64,000 nucleotides of DNA from VBDM01 sp035702665 (GCA_035702665.1 DASSQD010000138.1:62001-126000); one strand, 5' to 3'; positions 20,284 through 29,575 are shown, counted from the stretch's first letter. The notes: generated from the letters alone by a model not told the origin. Translations and numbers: made by a program.

Positions 20284-20798
20284 GCCTTCGCTCCGGCGCT
20301 TATCGCGGTGAGAATCCCCTGCAGGATCGCGGTCGGAGTGGGCGGGCAGCCGGGCACCGCGACGTCGACCGGGATCACGTTCGAGACGCGCCCGCAGCTC
20401 GCGTAGCTTTCGCCGAAGATGCCCCCGGTGCAGCCGCAGTCGCCGATGGCGACGACGAGCTTGGGATCGGGCGTCGCTTCCCAGGTTCGCCTGAGCGCCG
20501 TCTCCATGTTGCGCGACACGGGGCCCGTCACGAGCAGCAGGTCGGCGTGGCGGGGACTGGCGACGAAGCGGATGCCCAGGCGCTCGGGGTTGTAGTACGG
20601 GCCGTTGAGCGCGTGGATCTCGAGCTCGCAGCCGTTGCACGAGCCGGCGTCGACGTGCCGAATCGCGAGCGCGCGCCCGAAATGCTTGAGGATGGTCTCG
20701 CCGAGGCGCTGCGCGGTCGCCCGCAGGGCCTCGTCGGACGGCGGCGCCGGCTCGGTGACGATCCCGGTCCTGGCGATCTGTTTCAGTATCTGGTACAT
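20280..20798 (-). CDS. NuoB/HyfI-like iron-sulfur small subunit
   Basis: A 172-residue subunit of the NuoB/hydrogenase small-subunit family, which carries the [4Fe-4S] cluster nearest the active or quinone site. Candidate ligands are Cys54 and Cys57 in GSCNGCELE, a Cys in GDCGCTGG (121 or 123) and Cys151 in VPGCPPTP; Cys135 is extra. The CxxC spacing at the first pair is hydrogenase-like, in contrast to the CC of complex I NuoB. It lies three bases after the large-subunit gene and overlaps the next gene. This subunit looks intact, unlike its large-subunit partner, which lacks metal ligands. Confidence 0.88.
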   Translation of the reverse strand: MYQILKQIARTGIVTEPAPPSDEALRATAQRLGETILKHFGRALAIRHVDAGSCNGCELEIHALNGPYYNPERLGIRFVASPRHADLLLVTGPVSRNMETALRRTWEATPDPKLVVAIGDCGCTGGIFGESYASCGRVSNVIPVDVAVPGCPPTPTAILQGILTAISAGAKA

Positions 20799-20801
20799 GC
20801 G

Positions 20802-22343
20802 CTACAGGTCCTGCCCGGAGTAGGAGAGATTGAACGATTTGTTGATGAGCGGAAAATCCGGAACGATGTTTCCGTGCACCGCGTGCTCGAGGAGCGGCCA
20901 GTTCTGCCACGAGGGATCGTGCGGGTGCAGCCTGTGGATGCGTTCGCCCTCGGCCTCCAGCGCGATCAGAACCTCTCCGCGCCAGCCCTCGATCCAGCCC
21001 ACGCCGGCGGCGGAACGGCTTTGCGCGAGAGGCGAGCGGATCTCGCCCGTGGGCAGCTCCTGGACTAGCGCGAGGATGAGACGCATCGACTCGAACACTT
21101 CCTCGAAGCGCACCAGCACGCGCGCCGCGACGTCGCCGCGGGGATGCGAGATCATCCGCGGATCGAGCTGCTGATACGGCGGGATCGGATAGTCGACCCG
21201 CAGGTCGCGCTTGATCCCGCTCGCTCTGCCGGCGAATCCGTTGAGGCCCATGCGCTCGGCGAGCTCGGGAAGGACCTGCCCGGTCATGATGAAGCGGTCC
21301 TGCGCGCCGGCGTGCTCCTCGTAGATCGCTTGCAGCGTTTCGACCTCGCGCCGCATGGCCTCCAGCAACCGTACCAGACCCTCGGCCTCGGCCCGCGGCA
21401 GGTCCCTGGAGACCCCTCCCGGCACGATCGCGTCCATGAGGTAGCGATGGCCGAACAAACGGGCGTTCACGCGCAGCAGCTCCTCTTTCAGCCGCCAGAA
21501 CTGGGAAAAGCCGAACGCCAGCGCGACGTCGTTGCCGAGATAGCCGAGATCGCCCAGGTGATTGGCGATGCGCTCGAGCTCGAGGAGGATCCCCCGGAGC
21601 GCGAGCGCTCGCCCCGGCGGCTCGGTGCCGGTCGCTCCTTCCACGGCCATCGCGTAGGCCCAGGCGTAGGCGACGGTCGAATCGCCGGAGATGCGGCCGG
21701 CGAGCTTCGCTCCTTCGGCGAGCGTCATCGACTCGAAGCGCTTCTCGATGCCCTTGTGCTTGTAGCCGAGGCGCTCCTCGAGCCTCAGGATCTTCTCGCC
21801 CACGATGGAGAAGCGGAAATGTCCCGGCTCGATCGTTCCGGCGTGCACCGGGCCCACGGGAATCTCGTGGACGCCTTCGCCCGCGACCGCGACGAACGGG
21901 TAGCGGTCCGGCTCCTGAGCGAAGCGCTTCCCGGGATCGAATTCCTTTCGCAGGGGATAGGTGCTCTCCGGCCACGCCCCGTGCCGCAGCCATTTGCGCG
22001 CGTCCGCACCCTCGTCGGGGCGGATGCCGAGCAGGTCGGCGCAGGCGCGCTGCATGCGGTCCGCCGCAGGATAGGTGCCGGCGATGCCGGGATAGCGCGG
22101 GTTCCCGCGCGGGAGCGGCGCGCTCAGCCACAGCAGCCCGGAAGGAAACGCGAGCGCGACGTGCACCGCGTAGCCGGCGCTGCGCGACGTCTCGTCGCTG
22201 CCCCACAGCGCGACGAGGCGCGCCTGCCTTGCGTGCGACCAGCCGCACACTTCGGGGAGCTCGGCCGCCGCGACCGAGGCGCGGAACACGGGCATCGCGC
22301 CGGCGAGCGGTTCGACCTCGATATCGAGTTCCTTGAGCTTCAT
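20802..22343 (-). CDS. HyfG/NuoCD-like large subunit without Ni-Fe ligands
   Basis: A 513-residue fusion of a NuoC-like N-terminal domain (about 1-140) and a NuoD/hydrogenase-large-subunit domain (about 150-513), the HyfG/HycE layout. The positions that bind Ni-Fe in hydrogenases are replaced: the first CxxC region reads RISGDS at residues 217-222, and the C-terminal DPCxxC region reads FNLSYSGQD near 504-512. It therefore cannot hold a normal Ni-Fe site. It should act like NuoD, possibly in quinone chemistry, or as part of an energy-converting-hydrogenase-related complex. The ATG at 22343 is chosen because the long frame upstream is shadow of the hyfF-like gene. Confidence 0.88.
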   Translation of the reverse strand: MKLKELDIEVEPLAGAMPVFRASVAAAELPEVCGWSHARQARLVALWGSDETSRSAGYAVHVALAFPSGLLWLSAPLPRGNPRYPGIAGTYPAADRMQRACADLLGIRPDEGADARKWLRHGAWPESTYPLRKEFDPGKRFAQEPDRYPFVAVAGEGVHEIPVGPVHAGTIEPGHFRFSIVGEKILRLEERLGYKHKGIEKRFESMTLAEGAKLAGRISGDSTVAYAWAYAMAVEGATGTEPPGRALALRGILLELERIANHLGDLGYLGNDVALAFGFSQFWRLKEELLRVNARLFGHRYLMDAIVPGGVSRDLPRAEAEGLVRLLEAMRREVETLQAIYEEHAGAQDRFIMTGQVLPELAERMGLNGFAGRASGIKRDLRVDYPIPPYQQLDPRMISHPRGDVAARVLVRFEEVFESMRLILALVQELPTGEIRSPLAQSRSAAGVGWIEGWRGEVLIALEAEGERIHRLHPHDPSWQNWPLLEHAVHGNIVPDFPLINKSFNLSYSGQDL

Positions 22344-22345
22344 GA

Positions 22346-23794
22346 TCAGCCGATCAGCGCCGCCGCCTGCCGGTACCAGGCCGCGAGGTAGGGCGGGATG
22401 TAGAGACCGAGCGCCAACACGATCGCGAGGTGGGTGAAGACGGGGACGAGCGCGGGGCCGCGGTCCAGCGGCGCGGCCGGCGCCTCGCCGAACACCATCG
22501 GCTGGACCTTGCCGTAGATCGACGCGAACGCGACGCCAAGCGCCACCAGCAGCAACGGCGTCGCCCAGGAATGCTCGTGCATCGCCGTGGTGAGCACCAT
22601 GAATTCGCTCGTGAACACTCCGAAGGGCGGCACCCCGAGAATGGCGAGAGTGCCGAGCACCAGCCCCCAGCCGATCGCCGGGCTCGTCTGGACGAGACCG
22701 CGGATCGACGCCATGTCCTGGGTCCCGCGCGCCTGCGAGGCGTGGCCGACGGTGAAGAAGATCGCGCTCTTGGTGAGCGAGTGCACGGTCATGTGCAGCA
22801 GGCCCGCGAACGCGGCGATCGCACCTCCCATGCCGAAGGCAAAGGTCATGATGCCCATGTGCTCGATGGACGAGTACGCGAACATGCGCTTCGCGTCCCG
22901 CTGGCGCGAAAGGAAGAAGGCCGCGACGACGACCGAGAGCAGCCCGAAGCCCATCATGAGCCCCCCGGAGAATCCCCGTCCGAGCGCGCCGTCCACGAGC
23001 ACCTTGCTGCGCACCACCGAATACAGGGCGACGTTGAGGAGCAGCCCCGAGAGCACCGCCGAAATCGGCGTCGGGCCCTCCGCGTGGGCGTCGGGCAGCC
23101 AGTTGTGCAGGGGTACCAGGCCCACCTTGGTGCCGTAGCCGACGAGCAGGAAGACGAACGCGAGCGAGAGCACCGTGGGCTCGAGCTGCGCCCGCACCGC
23201 GTGCAGGTGCGTCCACAGGAGGGAGGTTCCGCCGGGACCGAGCACCTTCTCGGCCGCGAAGTACAGCAGAATCGTGCCGAACAGCGCTTGTGCGATTCCG
23301 ACCGAGCACAGGATGAAGTACTTCCACGCCGCTTCCAGGCTCGCGGGCGTCCGGTACAGGCTCACGAGCAGCACGGTGGACAGCGTCGCCCCTTCCATCG
23401 CCACCCACATCAGGCCGACGTTGTTCGAGAGCAGGCACAGGAGCATGGTGAAGGTGAACAGCTGGTACATGCTGTGGTACAGGCGCAGCCGCGCCGGGTT
23501 GACCCGGCCGCGGTCCTGCTCGGCGCGCATGTACGGCCGCGAGAAAAGAGCGGTGGTGAAGCCGACGAACGCGGTGAGCGCGACCAGGAACACGTTGAAC
23601 GGATCGACGAAGAACTGCTCGTTGAACGCGAGGATCGGTCCGTCGGTAATGACGCGCGTGGTGAGCAGGATCGCGGCGAAGAACGTGGCGAAGCTCATGG
23701 TCGCGTTCAGCTCGGGCGCCCAGCCCCGGTGGCCGGCGAGCGCCAGCAGTATCGCGCCGGAGAGCGGAAGGCCGAGGATGATGACGACTTCCAC
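22346..23794 (-). CDS. HyfF/NuoN-like proton-translocating membrane subunit
   Basis: A 482-residue antiporter-like membrane subunit with about 14 helices. Conserved ion-path residues are visible: Glu in WVAMEGATLS near residue 132, Lys in GYGTKVGLVPLHNWLPDAH near 226, and the His-rich helix LLHMTVHSLTKSAIFF near 325. PPFGVFTSEFMV near 385 is typical of HyfF/NuoN. It would pump protons or sodium, driven by electron transfer in the peripheral subunits. Spacing to both neighbours is only two or three bases. Confidence 0.9.
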   Translation of the reverse strand: MEVVIILGLPLSGAILLALAGHRGWAPELNATMSFATFFAAILLTTRVITDGPILAFNEQFFVDPFNVFLVALTAFVGFTTALFSRPYMRAEQDRGRVNPARLRLYHSMYQLFTFTMLLCLLSNNVGLMWVAMEGATLSTVLLVSLYRTPASLEAAWKYFILCSVGIAQALFGTILLYFAAEKVLGPGGTSLLWTHLHAVRAQLEPTVLSLAFVFLLVGYGTKVGLVPLHNWLPDAHAEGPTPISAVLSGLLLNVALYSVVRSKVLVDGALGRGFSGGLMMGFGLLSVVVAAFFLSRQRDAKRMFAYSSIEHMGIMTFAFGMGGAIAAFAGLLHMTVHSLTKSAIFFTVGHASQARGTQDMASIRGLVQTSPAIGWGLVLGTLAILGVPPFGVFTSEFMVLTTAMHEHSWATPLLLVALGVAFASIYGKVQPMVFGEAPAAPLDRGPALVPVFTHLAIVLALGLYIPPYLAAWYRQAAALIG

Positions 23795-23797
23795 GCG

Positions 23798-24460
23798 CTA
23801 GTCCTGTTTCAATTTTTCCATATGCCGGATGTCGAGGCTGTCGAACTGCTCGCGGATATGGAAGAAGAAGATGCCGAAGATCAGCGTACCCACCAGCACG
23901 TCCAGCGCGACGCCCAGCTCCCAGACCAGGGGCATGCCGAAAGTGGCGGTCGTGGCGGCGAAGAACACGCCGTTCTCCATCGCGAGGAAGCCGATCACCT
24001 GCGGCACCGCCTTCCTGCGCACGATCATCATGAGAAACGAAAGGAGCACGCTCGCGAGCGCGATCCCCAGAGTCGAGCGCGTCAGCGTGCTCGCCATCTG
24101 GGAGATCGGCGTCGCGAGCGCAAAGGCGAAGATCACGAGGCCTATCCCGATCAGCATCGTCGTCGGGATGTTGACGAGCGTCTCGATATCCCAGCGCACG
24201 AAAAGGCGGTCGATCAGCCGGTGCAGGACCCAGGGGATGAGGATCACCTTCAGGGAAAAAGTGATGGCCGCGGAGATGTACAGATCCGTGTAGCCGGTGG
24301 ACCATCCCACGATCACCGTCGAGGCGGTCAGTATCGCCCCCTGCCAGGCGAACAGCTTGATGAGGGTGAGGACGCGCCGCTGCGAGAGCATCGCAAAGGC
24401 GATGAGGAGCAGCAGCGCCGCGAGCACGTTCACGATCTGGGTTGAAAAAGGTGCGTTCAC
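23798..24460 (-). CDS. HyfE-like membrane subunit
   Basis: A 220-residue membrane protein with about seven helices that matches HyfE, the subunit combining NuoK-like segments. Features are QRRVLTLIKLFAWQGAIL near the N-terminus, SLKVILIPWVLHRLID near 68-83, and the NuoK-like acidic helix IGFLAMENGVFFAATT near 155-170. It lies three bases from each neighbour, and the order hyfB-C-E-F-G-I matches hydrogenase-4-type operons without hyfA, hyfD, hyfH or the maturation genes. Confidence 0.88.
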   Translation of the reverse strand: MNAPFSTQIVNVLAALLLLIAFAMLSQRRVLTLIKLFAWQGAILTASTVIVGWSTGYTDLYISAAITFSLKVILIPWVLHRLIDRLFVRWDIETLVNIPTTMLIGIGLVIFAFALATPISQMASTLTRSTLGIALASVLLSFLMMIVRRKAVPQVIGFLAMENGVFFAATTATFGMPLVWELGVALDVLVGTLIFGIFFFHIREQFDSLDIRHMEKLKQD

Positions 24461-24463
24461 GGC

Positions 24464-25414
24464 TCAACCCTGCACGAGGAAGTGAGTCAGCATCCCCAGC
24501 ACCCCCAGCAGGAACGCCGCGGAGAGGAATTCGGGCGCGAGCAGCAGGCGCAGCTTCGCGAGGAGCGTCTCGATCACGGCGAGGCCGGCACCGGCGAGCG
24601 CGAGCTTCGCCGCGAGCGCGCCGAAGGCGAGCGGCAGAGCGCTCCAGTCCCCGGCCCGAGCGATGCCCCAGGGCGCGAACAGGGCGATGCCGATGGTCAT
24701 GTAGGCGAACAGCTTGATCGCCACCGCCCACTCGATGAGCGCCAGGTGGCGCGCCGAATACTCGAGGATCATCGCCTCGTGGATCATGGTGAGCTCGAGG
24801 TGGGTGGCGGGGTTGTCGATCGGGATGCGCGCGTTCTCCGCGAGAAGCACCATGAGGAAGGCGACCGCGGCGAAGGCCAGGCTGGGATAGAGCGCGAATT
24901 CGCGGTGCGCGAGGGTGTCGACGATGGTGGTGAGCTGGGTGGAGCCCGAGATGAACGCCGCGGTGAACAGCGTCATCAGCATGGCCGGCTCGGCGAGAAA
25001 GCCGATCATCATCTCGCGACGCGCGCCGAGGCCGCCGAAGGCGGTGCCGATGTCCATGGCGGCGAGCGCGGAGAAGACGCGCGCGAGCGCGAACACGCCT
25101 ACGAGGGCGATGATGTCCGCCGCCGGCGCGAACGGGAGCGCGGTCGCGAGCACGGGAACGATGCCGGCCGCGAGCCACATGCAGCCGAACAGGATGTAGG
25201 GCGTGGTGCGGAACAGGGGCGAGGCGCCGCGGGCGATCACCGGCTCCTTGTGAAAGAGCTTGGCGAGGGTCCAGTAGGGAAGGAGGGTCGAGGGCGCCGA
25301 GCGGTTTTGCAGCCATGCACGGCACTGGTTGACCCAGCCGACGAGCAGCGGCGCGGCGAGGACGACGAACACCGACTGCAGGATCTGGAAGGCGATGGCG
25401 GCTGCGGTGTTCAT
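24464..25414 (-). CDS. HyfC/NuoH-like membrane subunit
   Basis: A 316-residue membrane protein of the NuoH/HycD/HyfC family, which joins the peripheral arm to the membrane arm near the quinone site. The family's loops are present: GPL-like PYWTLAKLFHKEPVIARG near residues 46-63, AMDIGTAFGGLGARREMMIG near 118-137, LLAENARIPIDNPATHLELTMIHEAM near 189-214. Acidic residues in the last loop match the proton-entry region of NuoH. Between it and the hyfB-like gene lie ten bases. Confidence 0.9.
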   Translation of the reverse strand: MNTAAAIAFQILQSVFVVLAAPLLVGWVNQCRAWLQNRSAPSTLLPYWTLAKLFHKEPVIARGASPLFRTTPYILFGCMWLAAGIVPVLATALPFAPAADIIALVGVFALARVFSALAAMDIGTAFGGLGARREMMIGFLAEPAMLMTLFTAAFISGSTQLTTIVDTLAHREFALYPSLAFAAVAFLMVLLAENARIPIDNPATHLELTMIHEAMILEYSARHLALIEWAVAIKLFAYMTIGIALFAPWGIARAGDWSALPLAFGALAAKLALAGAGLAVIETLLAKLRLLLAPEFLSAAFLLGVLGMLTHFLVQG

Positions 25415-25424
25415 CGTGGCGGGC

Positions 25425-27455
25425 TCAGCGCACGAACACCAGCAGAGCGATCAAGGTCGCGAAGCTGTAGAGCAGGTAGATGCTGATGCGGCCCTGTTGC
25501 AGCAGCGCGATCTTCGCCGAGACGAAGTCGGCCGCGCGCGCCACAGGAAGATACAGCCAGTACCAGTGGCGGTCCTCGATCTTCAGAACGTACCGGGGCG
25601 CGGCGTCGTCGGGCCCGGGCAGCTTGCGCTCCATCCTGTAGAGCGGGCCGAAGACGTGGCGGATCGGCTGGCCGAAAGCGTCGGCGGTGTCCTGCATGCG
25701 CGCGGTTTGCTCGGGATAGCCGCAATCCCAGGGATCGGCGAAGCGCGCGCGGCCATGGTAGACGCGGCGCACGACTAGGAACGCGAGCAAGGTTACCGCG
25801 ACGATCATGACGAGGAAGATGAGCGGGGAGTAGCTCGCCTGCTCCGCGGCGGTCGGCACCAGCCACAGCCAGCCCGATCCCGCCAGGGCCTGCTCGGACA
25901 GGCCATGTCCGGTGAGCGACACGGTCACCCGGTTGAGGACCAGGAGCAGCGAGCTGGGAAAAAGCCCGAGCACGAAGCAGAGCGCGGCGAGCCAGGCCAT
26001 GCCGTAGCGTTCCATGTCGCCGGCGTCGCCCGCGTGCGGCAGAGGCGAGAGATGGGCCGGCTCGCGCACCCGTCCTAGAAACGCGACGCCGTAGACCTTG
26101 ACGAAGCACATGGCCGTGAGCGCTCCCGCGAGCGCGAGCGTCGCGGCGAAGAGCGGCAACAGGCTGCGCACAACGGCATTCTTGAGGATCGTGGCCTGGA
26201 GCGCGGTCTGGAAGGTGAGCCACTCGGAGACGAAGCCGTTCAGCGGCGGCAGCGCCGAGATCGCGAGCGCGCCGATGAGGAAGTAGAAGGCGGTCTTCGG
26301 CATGCGGTGGATCAGACCACCCATGTCGTTCAGGTTGCGCAGGCCCGAGGAGTGCAGGATCGAGCCTGCCCCGAGGAACAGCAGCCCCTTGAACACGGCA
26401 TGGTTGAGCGTGTGGTAGAGCGCGGCGATCAGGCCGAGCGCGCCCGCGACAGGATGGCCGAAGCCGACGAACACCATGCCCATGCCCAGGCCGAGAAGGA
26501 TGATGCCGATGTTCTCGACCGAGTGATAGGCGAGCAGGCGTTTCAGGTCGTGCTGCATCAGTGCGTAGAGCACGCCGAAGAGCGTCGTGCCCGCGCCGAT
26601 CACGAGCACCGCGAGGCCCCATTCCCAGCGCACGCTGCCGATCAGGTCGAAGATCACGCGCACCATGCCGTAGATCGCCGTCTTGATCATCACGCCGCTC
26701 ATCAACGCCGACACCGGGGAGGGCGCCGCGGGGTGCGCCTCGGGCAGCCAGGCGTGCAGCGGGAGTATCCCTGCCTTGGCGCCGAAGCCGAAGAACGCGA
26801 GCACGAACGCCAGCGTCGCCCACCCCGGCTCGAGGTGCGCGGCGCGGAGCGCGTCGAACGAGTAGTCGCCGCGCCCGCCGTGCAGCACTCCGAAGCAGAG
26901 CAGAACCGCGATCGCGCCGAGATGCGCGATCAGCAGGTAGAGAAAACCCGCCGAGCGCGTCGCCGCCTGCTTGTGGTCGGTGATGACGAGGAAGTACGAG
27001 GACAGCGCCATCGTCTCCCAGGACAGCATGAACAGATACGCGTCGTCGGCAAGCAGCACGAAGGCCATGCTCGCGAGGAACACGTGGTACTGGCAGGCGA
27101 TGAGCGCCAGGCGCGCCGACGGCTCCTCGCGGAAATACCCGGCGGCGTAGACCGAGATCCCGGCCGCGACCGAGCCGAGCAGCAGCAGGAAGAAGCCGGC
27201 GAGCGGATCGGACCGGAGGTGGAAGGGCAGATCGGGCAGCCCGAGCGGAAGCGTCAGCGTCTGTACCGGCAGCCAAACCGCCTCGAGGCCGGTGACCGCG
27301 AGCGCGAGCCCTGCGGCCGCGCCGAGAGGAAACGCAAGCCGTCGGGCGAAGGCGGCGTTGCGAGTCGGAACGAGGCTCGCCACGGCGATCACGAGCCAGA
27401 GCAGCGCGAGGACGAGCGCGCCGCCCGCGGGCGAGAGCACGGCGTGCAGGCTCAC
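25425..27455 (-). CDS. HyfB/NuoL-like membrane subunit
   Basis: A 676-residue antiporter-like subunit with about 16 helices. Ion-path residues include Glu in LSWETMALSSY near residue 145, Lys in GFGAKAGILPLHAWLPEAHP near 224 and Lys/His in YHTLNHAVFKGLLFLGAG near 341. PPLNGFVSEWLTF near 407 is the usual conserved loop. A long C-terminal segment (about 560-676) holds a DCGYPEQTARMQ soluble part and a last helix, as in HyfB. The start is GTG at 27455, overlapping the metG stop by four bases (GTGA), an unusual coupling to a housekeeping synthetase gene. Confidence 0.9.
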   Translation of the reverse strand: MSLHAVLSPAGGALVLALLWLVIAVASLVPTRNAAFARRLAFPLGAAAGLALAVTGLEAVWLPVQTLTLPLGLPDLPFHLRSDPLAGFFLLLLGSVAAGISVYAAGYFREEPSARLALIACQYHVFLASMAFVLLADDAYLFMLSWETMALSSYFLVITDHKQAATRSAGFLYLLIAHLGAIAVLLCFGVLHGGRGDYSFDALRAAHLEPGWATLAFVLAFFGFGAKAGILPLHAWLPEAHPAAPSPVSALMSGVMIKTAIYGMVRVIFDLIGSVRWEWGLAVLVIGAGTTLFGVLYALMQHDLKRLLAYHSVENIGIILLGLGMGMVFVGFGHPVAGALGLIAALYHTLNHAVFKGLLFLGAGSILHSSGLRNLNDMGGLIHRMPKTAFYFLIGALAISALPPLNGFVSEWLTFQTALQATILKNAVVRSLLPLFAATLALAGALTAMCFVKVYGVAFLGRVREPAHLSPLPHAGDAGDMERYGMAWLAALCFVLGLFPSSLLLVLNRVTVSLTGHGLSEQALAGSGWLWLVPTAAEQASYSPLIFLVMIVAVTLLAFLVVRRVYHGRARFADPWDCGYPEQTARMQDTADAFGQPIRHVFGPLYRMERKLPGPDDAAPRYVLKIEDRHWYWLYLPVARAADFVSAKIALLQQGRISIYLLYSFATLIALLVFVR

Positions 27456-29575
27456 TTGACCTTCATCCCCGGCTGCGCGCCGGAATCCGGGGAAAGGAGA
27501 TACAGGCCGGGGCCTTCGCCGCTCGCGGCGAGGACCATCCCCTCGGAGACCCCGAACTTCATCTTGCGCGGCGCGAGATTTGCGACCATCACCGTTAAGC
27601 GTCCTTCGAGCTTGGTCGGGTCGTAGGCGGACTTGATCCCGGCGAACACCGTGCGCGTGCCGTTGCCGGCGTCGAGCGTCAGCTTCAGGAGCTTGTCGGC
27701 GCCTTCGACGTGCTCGGCCTTCAGGATCTTCGCGACGCGAAGATCGAGCTTGTTGAAATCGTCGATCGAGATGGTATCGCTCATGGGGGCTTCCTTCACC
27801 TCTCGCTGCTGGTGCTCGGCGTGCGTCTGCGGCGAGCGCGTTGCGGGCGCGGCCGGGGCGAAAAGCGCGTCGAGCTGCTTTTCCTCGACGCGGGTCATGA
27901 GATGCTGATAAGGGTTGATCTTATGTCCCTTTGGCATGAGCTCGCGAATAGAGGCCCACAGCCGCTTACCGTCAGGACGCTGAAGACCTAAGAATTCGAG
28001 GCCGCGTTGTGCCGTGTGCGGTAGGACAGGAGTCAAGAACAGAGTAAGGATGCGAAATCCTTCAAGGGCGACGGAGCATGCGTGTTCGAGCTTTGCACGG
28101 GCTGCAGCATCCGCCTCTACTGCTTTCGCTAGCTCCCACGGTTTCTGCTGATCCCAATATTCGTTGAGGCGATCAGCAACCAACATGATTCTGCGAATGG
28201 CGAGGCCGTAGTCACGGGCCTCGAAAGCTACCTTCACGAACGCAGCGTCGTCTTCCACAATTTCCTGGATTTCTACTGAAGACACGAGGTCATCATGGGG
28301 TCCTCCAACTTTTCCGGCTTTGTTGTAGTGGAGGCCAGGCAATCTTCCTTGAAACACGCTGGAGACAAACGTGTAGGCGCGGCTGGCGATGTTTACGTAC
28401 TTACCGACGAGATCGCTATTCACTCTTGCCAGGAAATCGTCGGGATTGAAATCTAGATCCTCGACGTTCGCATTCAGCTTCGCCGCGATGTAATACCTCA
28501 GCCACTCCGGATTCATCCCCAGATCGAGATAGCGCAGCGGATCGATCCCCGTCCCGCGCGATTTGGACATCTTGTCGCCGGACACGGTGATGAAGCCGTG
28601 CACGTTCACCTGGTCGGGCGTCTTGTAGCCCGAGAACTCGAGCATCGCGGGCCAGAAGAGGGTGTGGAAGTAGATGATGTCCTTCCCGATGAAATGGATC
28701 ATCTCGGCGTCGGCGTCCGGCCTGACGAAATCTGCGAAGGACAGGCGCTTCTTTTCGCAGTAGTTCTCCAGGCTCGCGAGGTAGCCGATCGGCGCGTCGA
28801 GCCAGACGTAGAAATACTTTCCCGGCAGGTCCGGGATCGGGATGCCGAAGTAAGGCGCGTCGCGCGAGATGTCCCAGTCGCCAAGCGCCTTGTCGCCTTC
28901 GGCGTCGAGCCATTCCCAGGCCTTGTTGACCACCTGCGGCTGCAGCCGCCCCGGCACTTCGAGCCACTCGCGCAGAAAGTCGACGCACCGGGAGTCCGAC
29001 AACTTGAAGAACAGATGGTCGGAGCTGCGCAGCTCGGGCTTGGCGCCCGAGAGCGTCGAATACGGGTTGATGAGCTGCGTAGGCGCGTAGACCGAGCTGC
29101 AGTTCTCGCACGCGTCGCCGTACTGGTCCTTTGTCCCGCACACGGGGCATTCGCCCTTGATGTAGCGGTCGGCGAGGAACATGCCCTTCACCGGATCGAA
29201 GAACTGCTCGATCTTCTTGGTATAGATCAGCCCGGCGGCCTTGAGCTTTCGATAGATGTCCTGCGAGAGCTCGGTATTCTCCCTCGAGTGCGTCGAGTGC
29301 CAGTTGTCGAACTCGATATGGAAGCCGTCGAGATACTTCTTGCGGCCGCGCGCGATCTCGGCGACGAACTCCTCGGGCGCCTTCCCGGCCTTTTCCGCAG
29401 CAAGCATGATCGGCGCGCCGTGGGCGTCGTCGGCGCCGATGAAGTGCACCTCATGCCCCTGCATGCGCTGGAACCGCACCCAGATATCGGCCTGGATGTA
29501 CTCCATGACGTGGCCGATGTGGAACGGGCCGTTCGCGTAGGGCAGTGCGGTCGTGACGAACAGCCGGCGGGTCAT
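27452..29575 (-). CDS. metG: methionyl-tRNA synthetase
   Basis: A 707-residue class I synthetase charging tRNA-Met. The HIGH motif is in FHIGHVMEY near residues 17-25, the zinc cluster is CPVCGTK with CENCSS near 138-160, and KMSKSRGTG near 340 is the second signature. The C-terminal OB-fold tRNA-binding domain (about 600-707) starts at ISIDDFNKLDLRVAKIL, giving the long dimeric form. A stretch from about 27885 to 28465, residues 370-565, has clearly lower GC and different codon use than the rest, yet the frame and domain are intact. It is upstream of and overlaps the hyfB-like gene. Confidence 0.96.
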   Translation of the reverse strand: MTRRLFVTTALPYANGPFHIGHVMEYIQADIWVRFQRMQGHEVHFIGADDAHGAPIMLAAEKAGKAPEEFVAEIARGRKKYLDGFHIEFDNWHSTHSRENTELSQDIYRKLKAAGLIYTKKIEQFFDPVKGMFLADRYIKGECPVCGTKDQYGDACENCSSVYAPTQLINPYSTLSGAKPELRSSDHLFFKLSDSRCVDFLREWLEVPGRLQPQVVNKAWEWLDAEGDKALGDWDISRDAPYFGIPIPDLPGKYFYVWLDAPIGYLASLENYCEKKRLSFADFVRPDADAEMIHFIGKDIIYFHTLFWPAMLEFSGYKTPDQVNVHGFITVSGDKMSKSRGTGIDPLRYLDLGMNPEWLRYYIAAKLNANVEDLDFNPDDFLARVNSDLVGKYVNIASRAYTFVSSVFQGRLPGLHYNKAGKVGGPHDDLVSSVEIQEIVEDDAAFVKVAFEARDYGLAIRRIMLVADRLNEYWDQQKPWELAKAVEADAAARAKLEHACSVALEGFRILTLFLTPVLPHTAQRGLEFLGLQRPDGKRLWASIRELMPKGHKINPYQHLMTRVEEKQLDALFAPAAPATRSPQTHAEHQQREVKEAPMSDTISIDDFNKLDLRVAKILKAEHVEGADKLLKLTLDAGNGTRTVFAGIKSAYDPTKLEGRLTVMVANLAPRKMKFGVSEGMVLAASGEGPGLYLLSPDSGAQPGMKVK

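Noticed and set aside
22430..24445. Long plus-strand frame of 671 codons across the hyfF- and hyfE-like genes.
   Set aside because: The product is a charged His/Arg/Glu-rich sequence, typical of the reverse reading of membrane protein genes.
20280..27455. Call of a Ni-Fe hydrogenase 4 or formate hydrogenlyase.
   Set aside because: The large subunit has no cysteine ligands for Ni-Fe at either site, and maturation and formate genes are absent from the neighbourhood.
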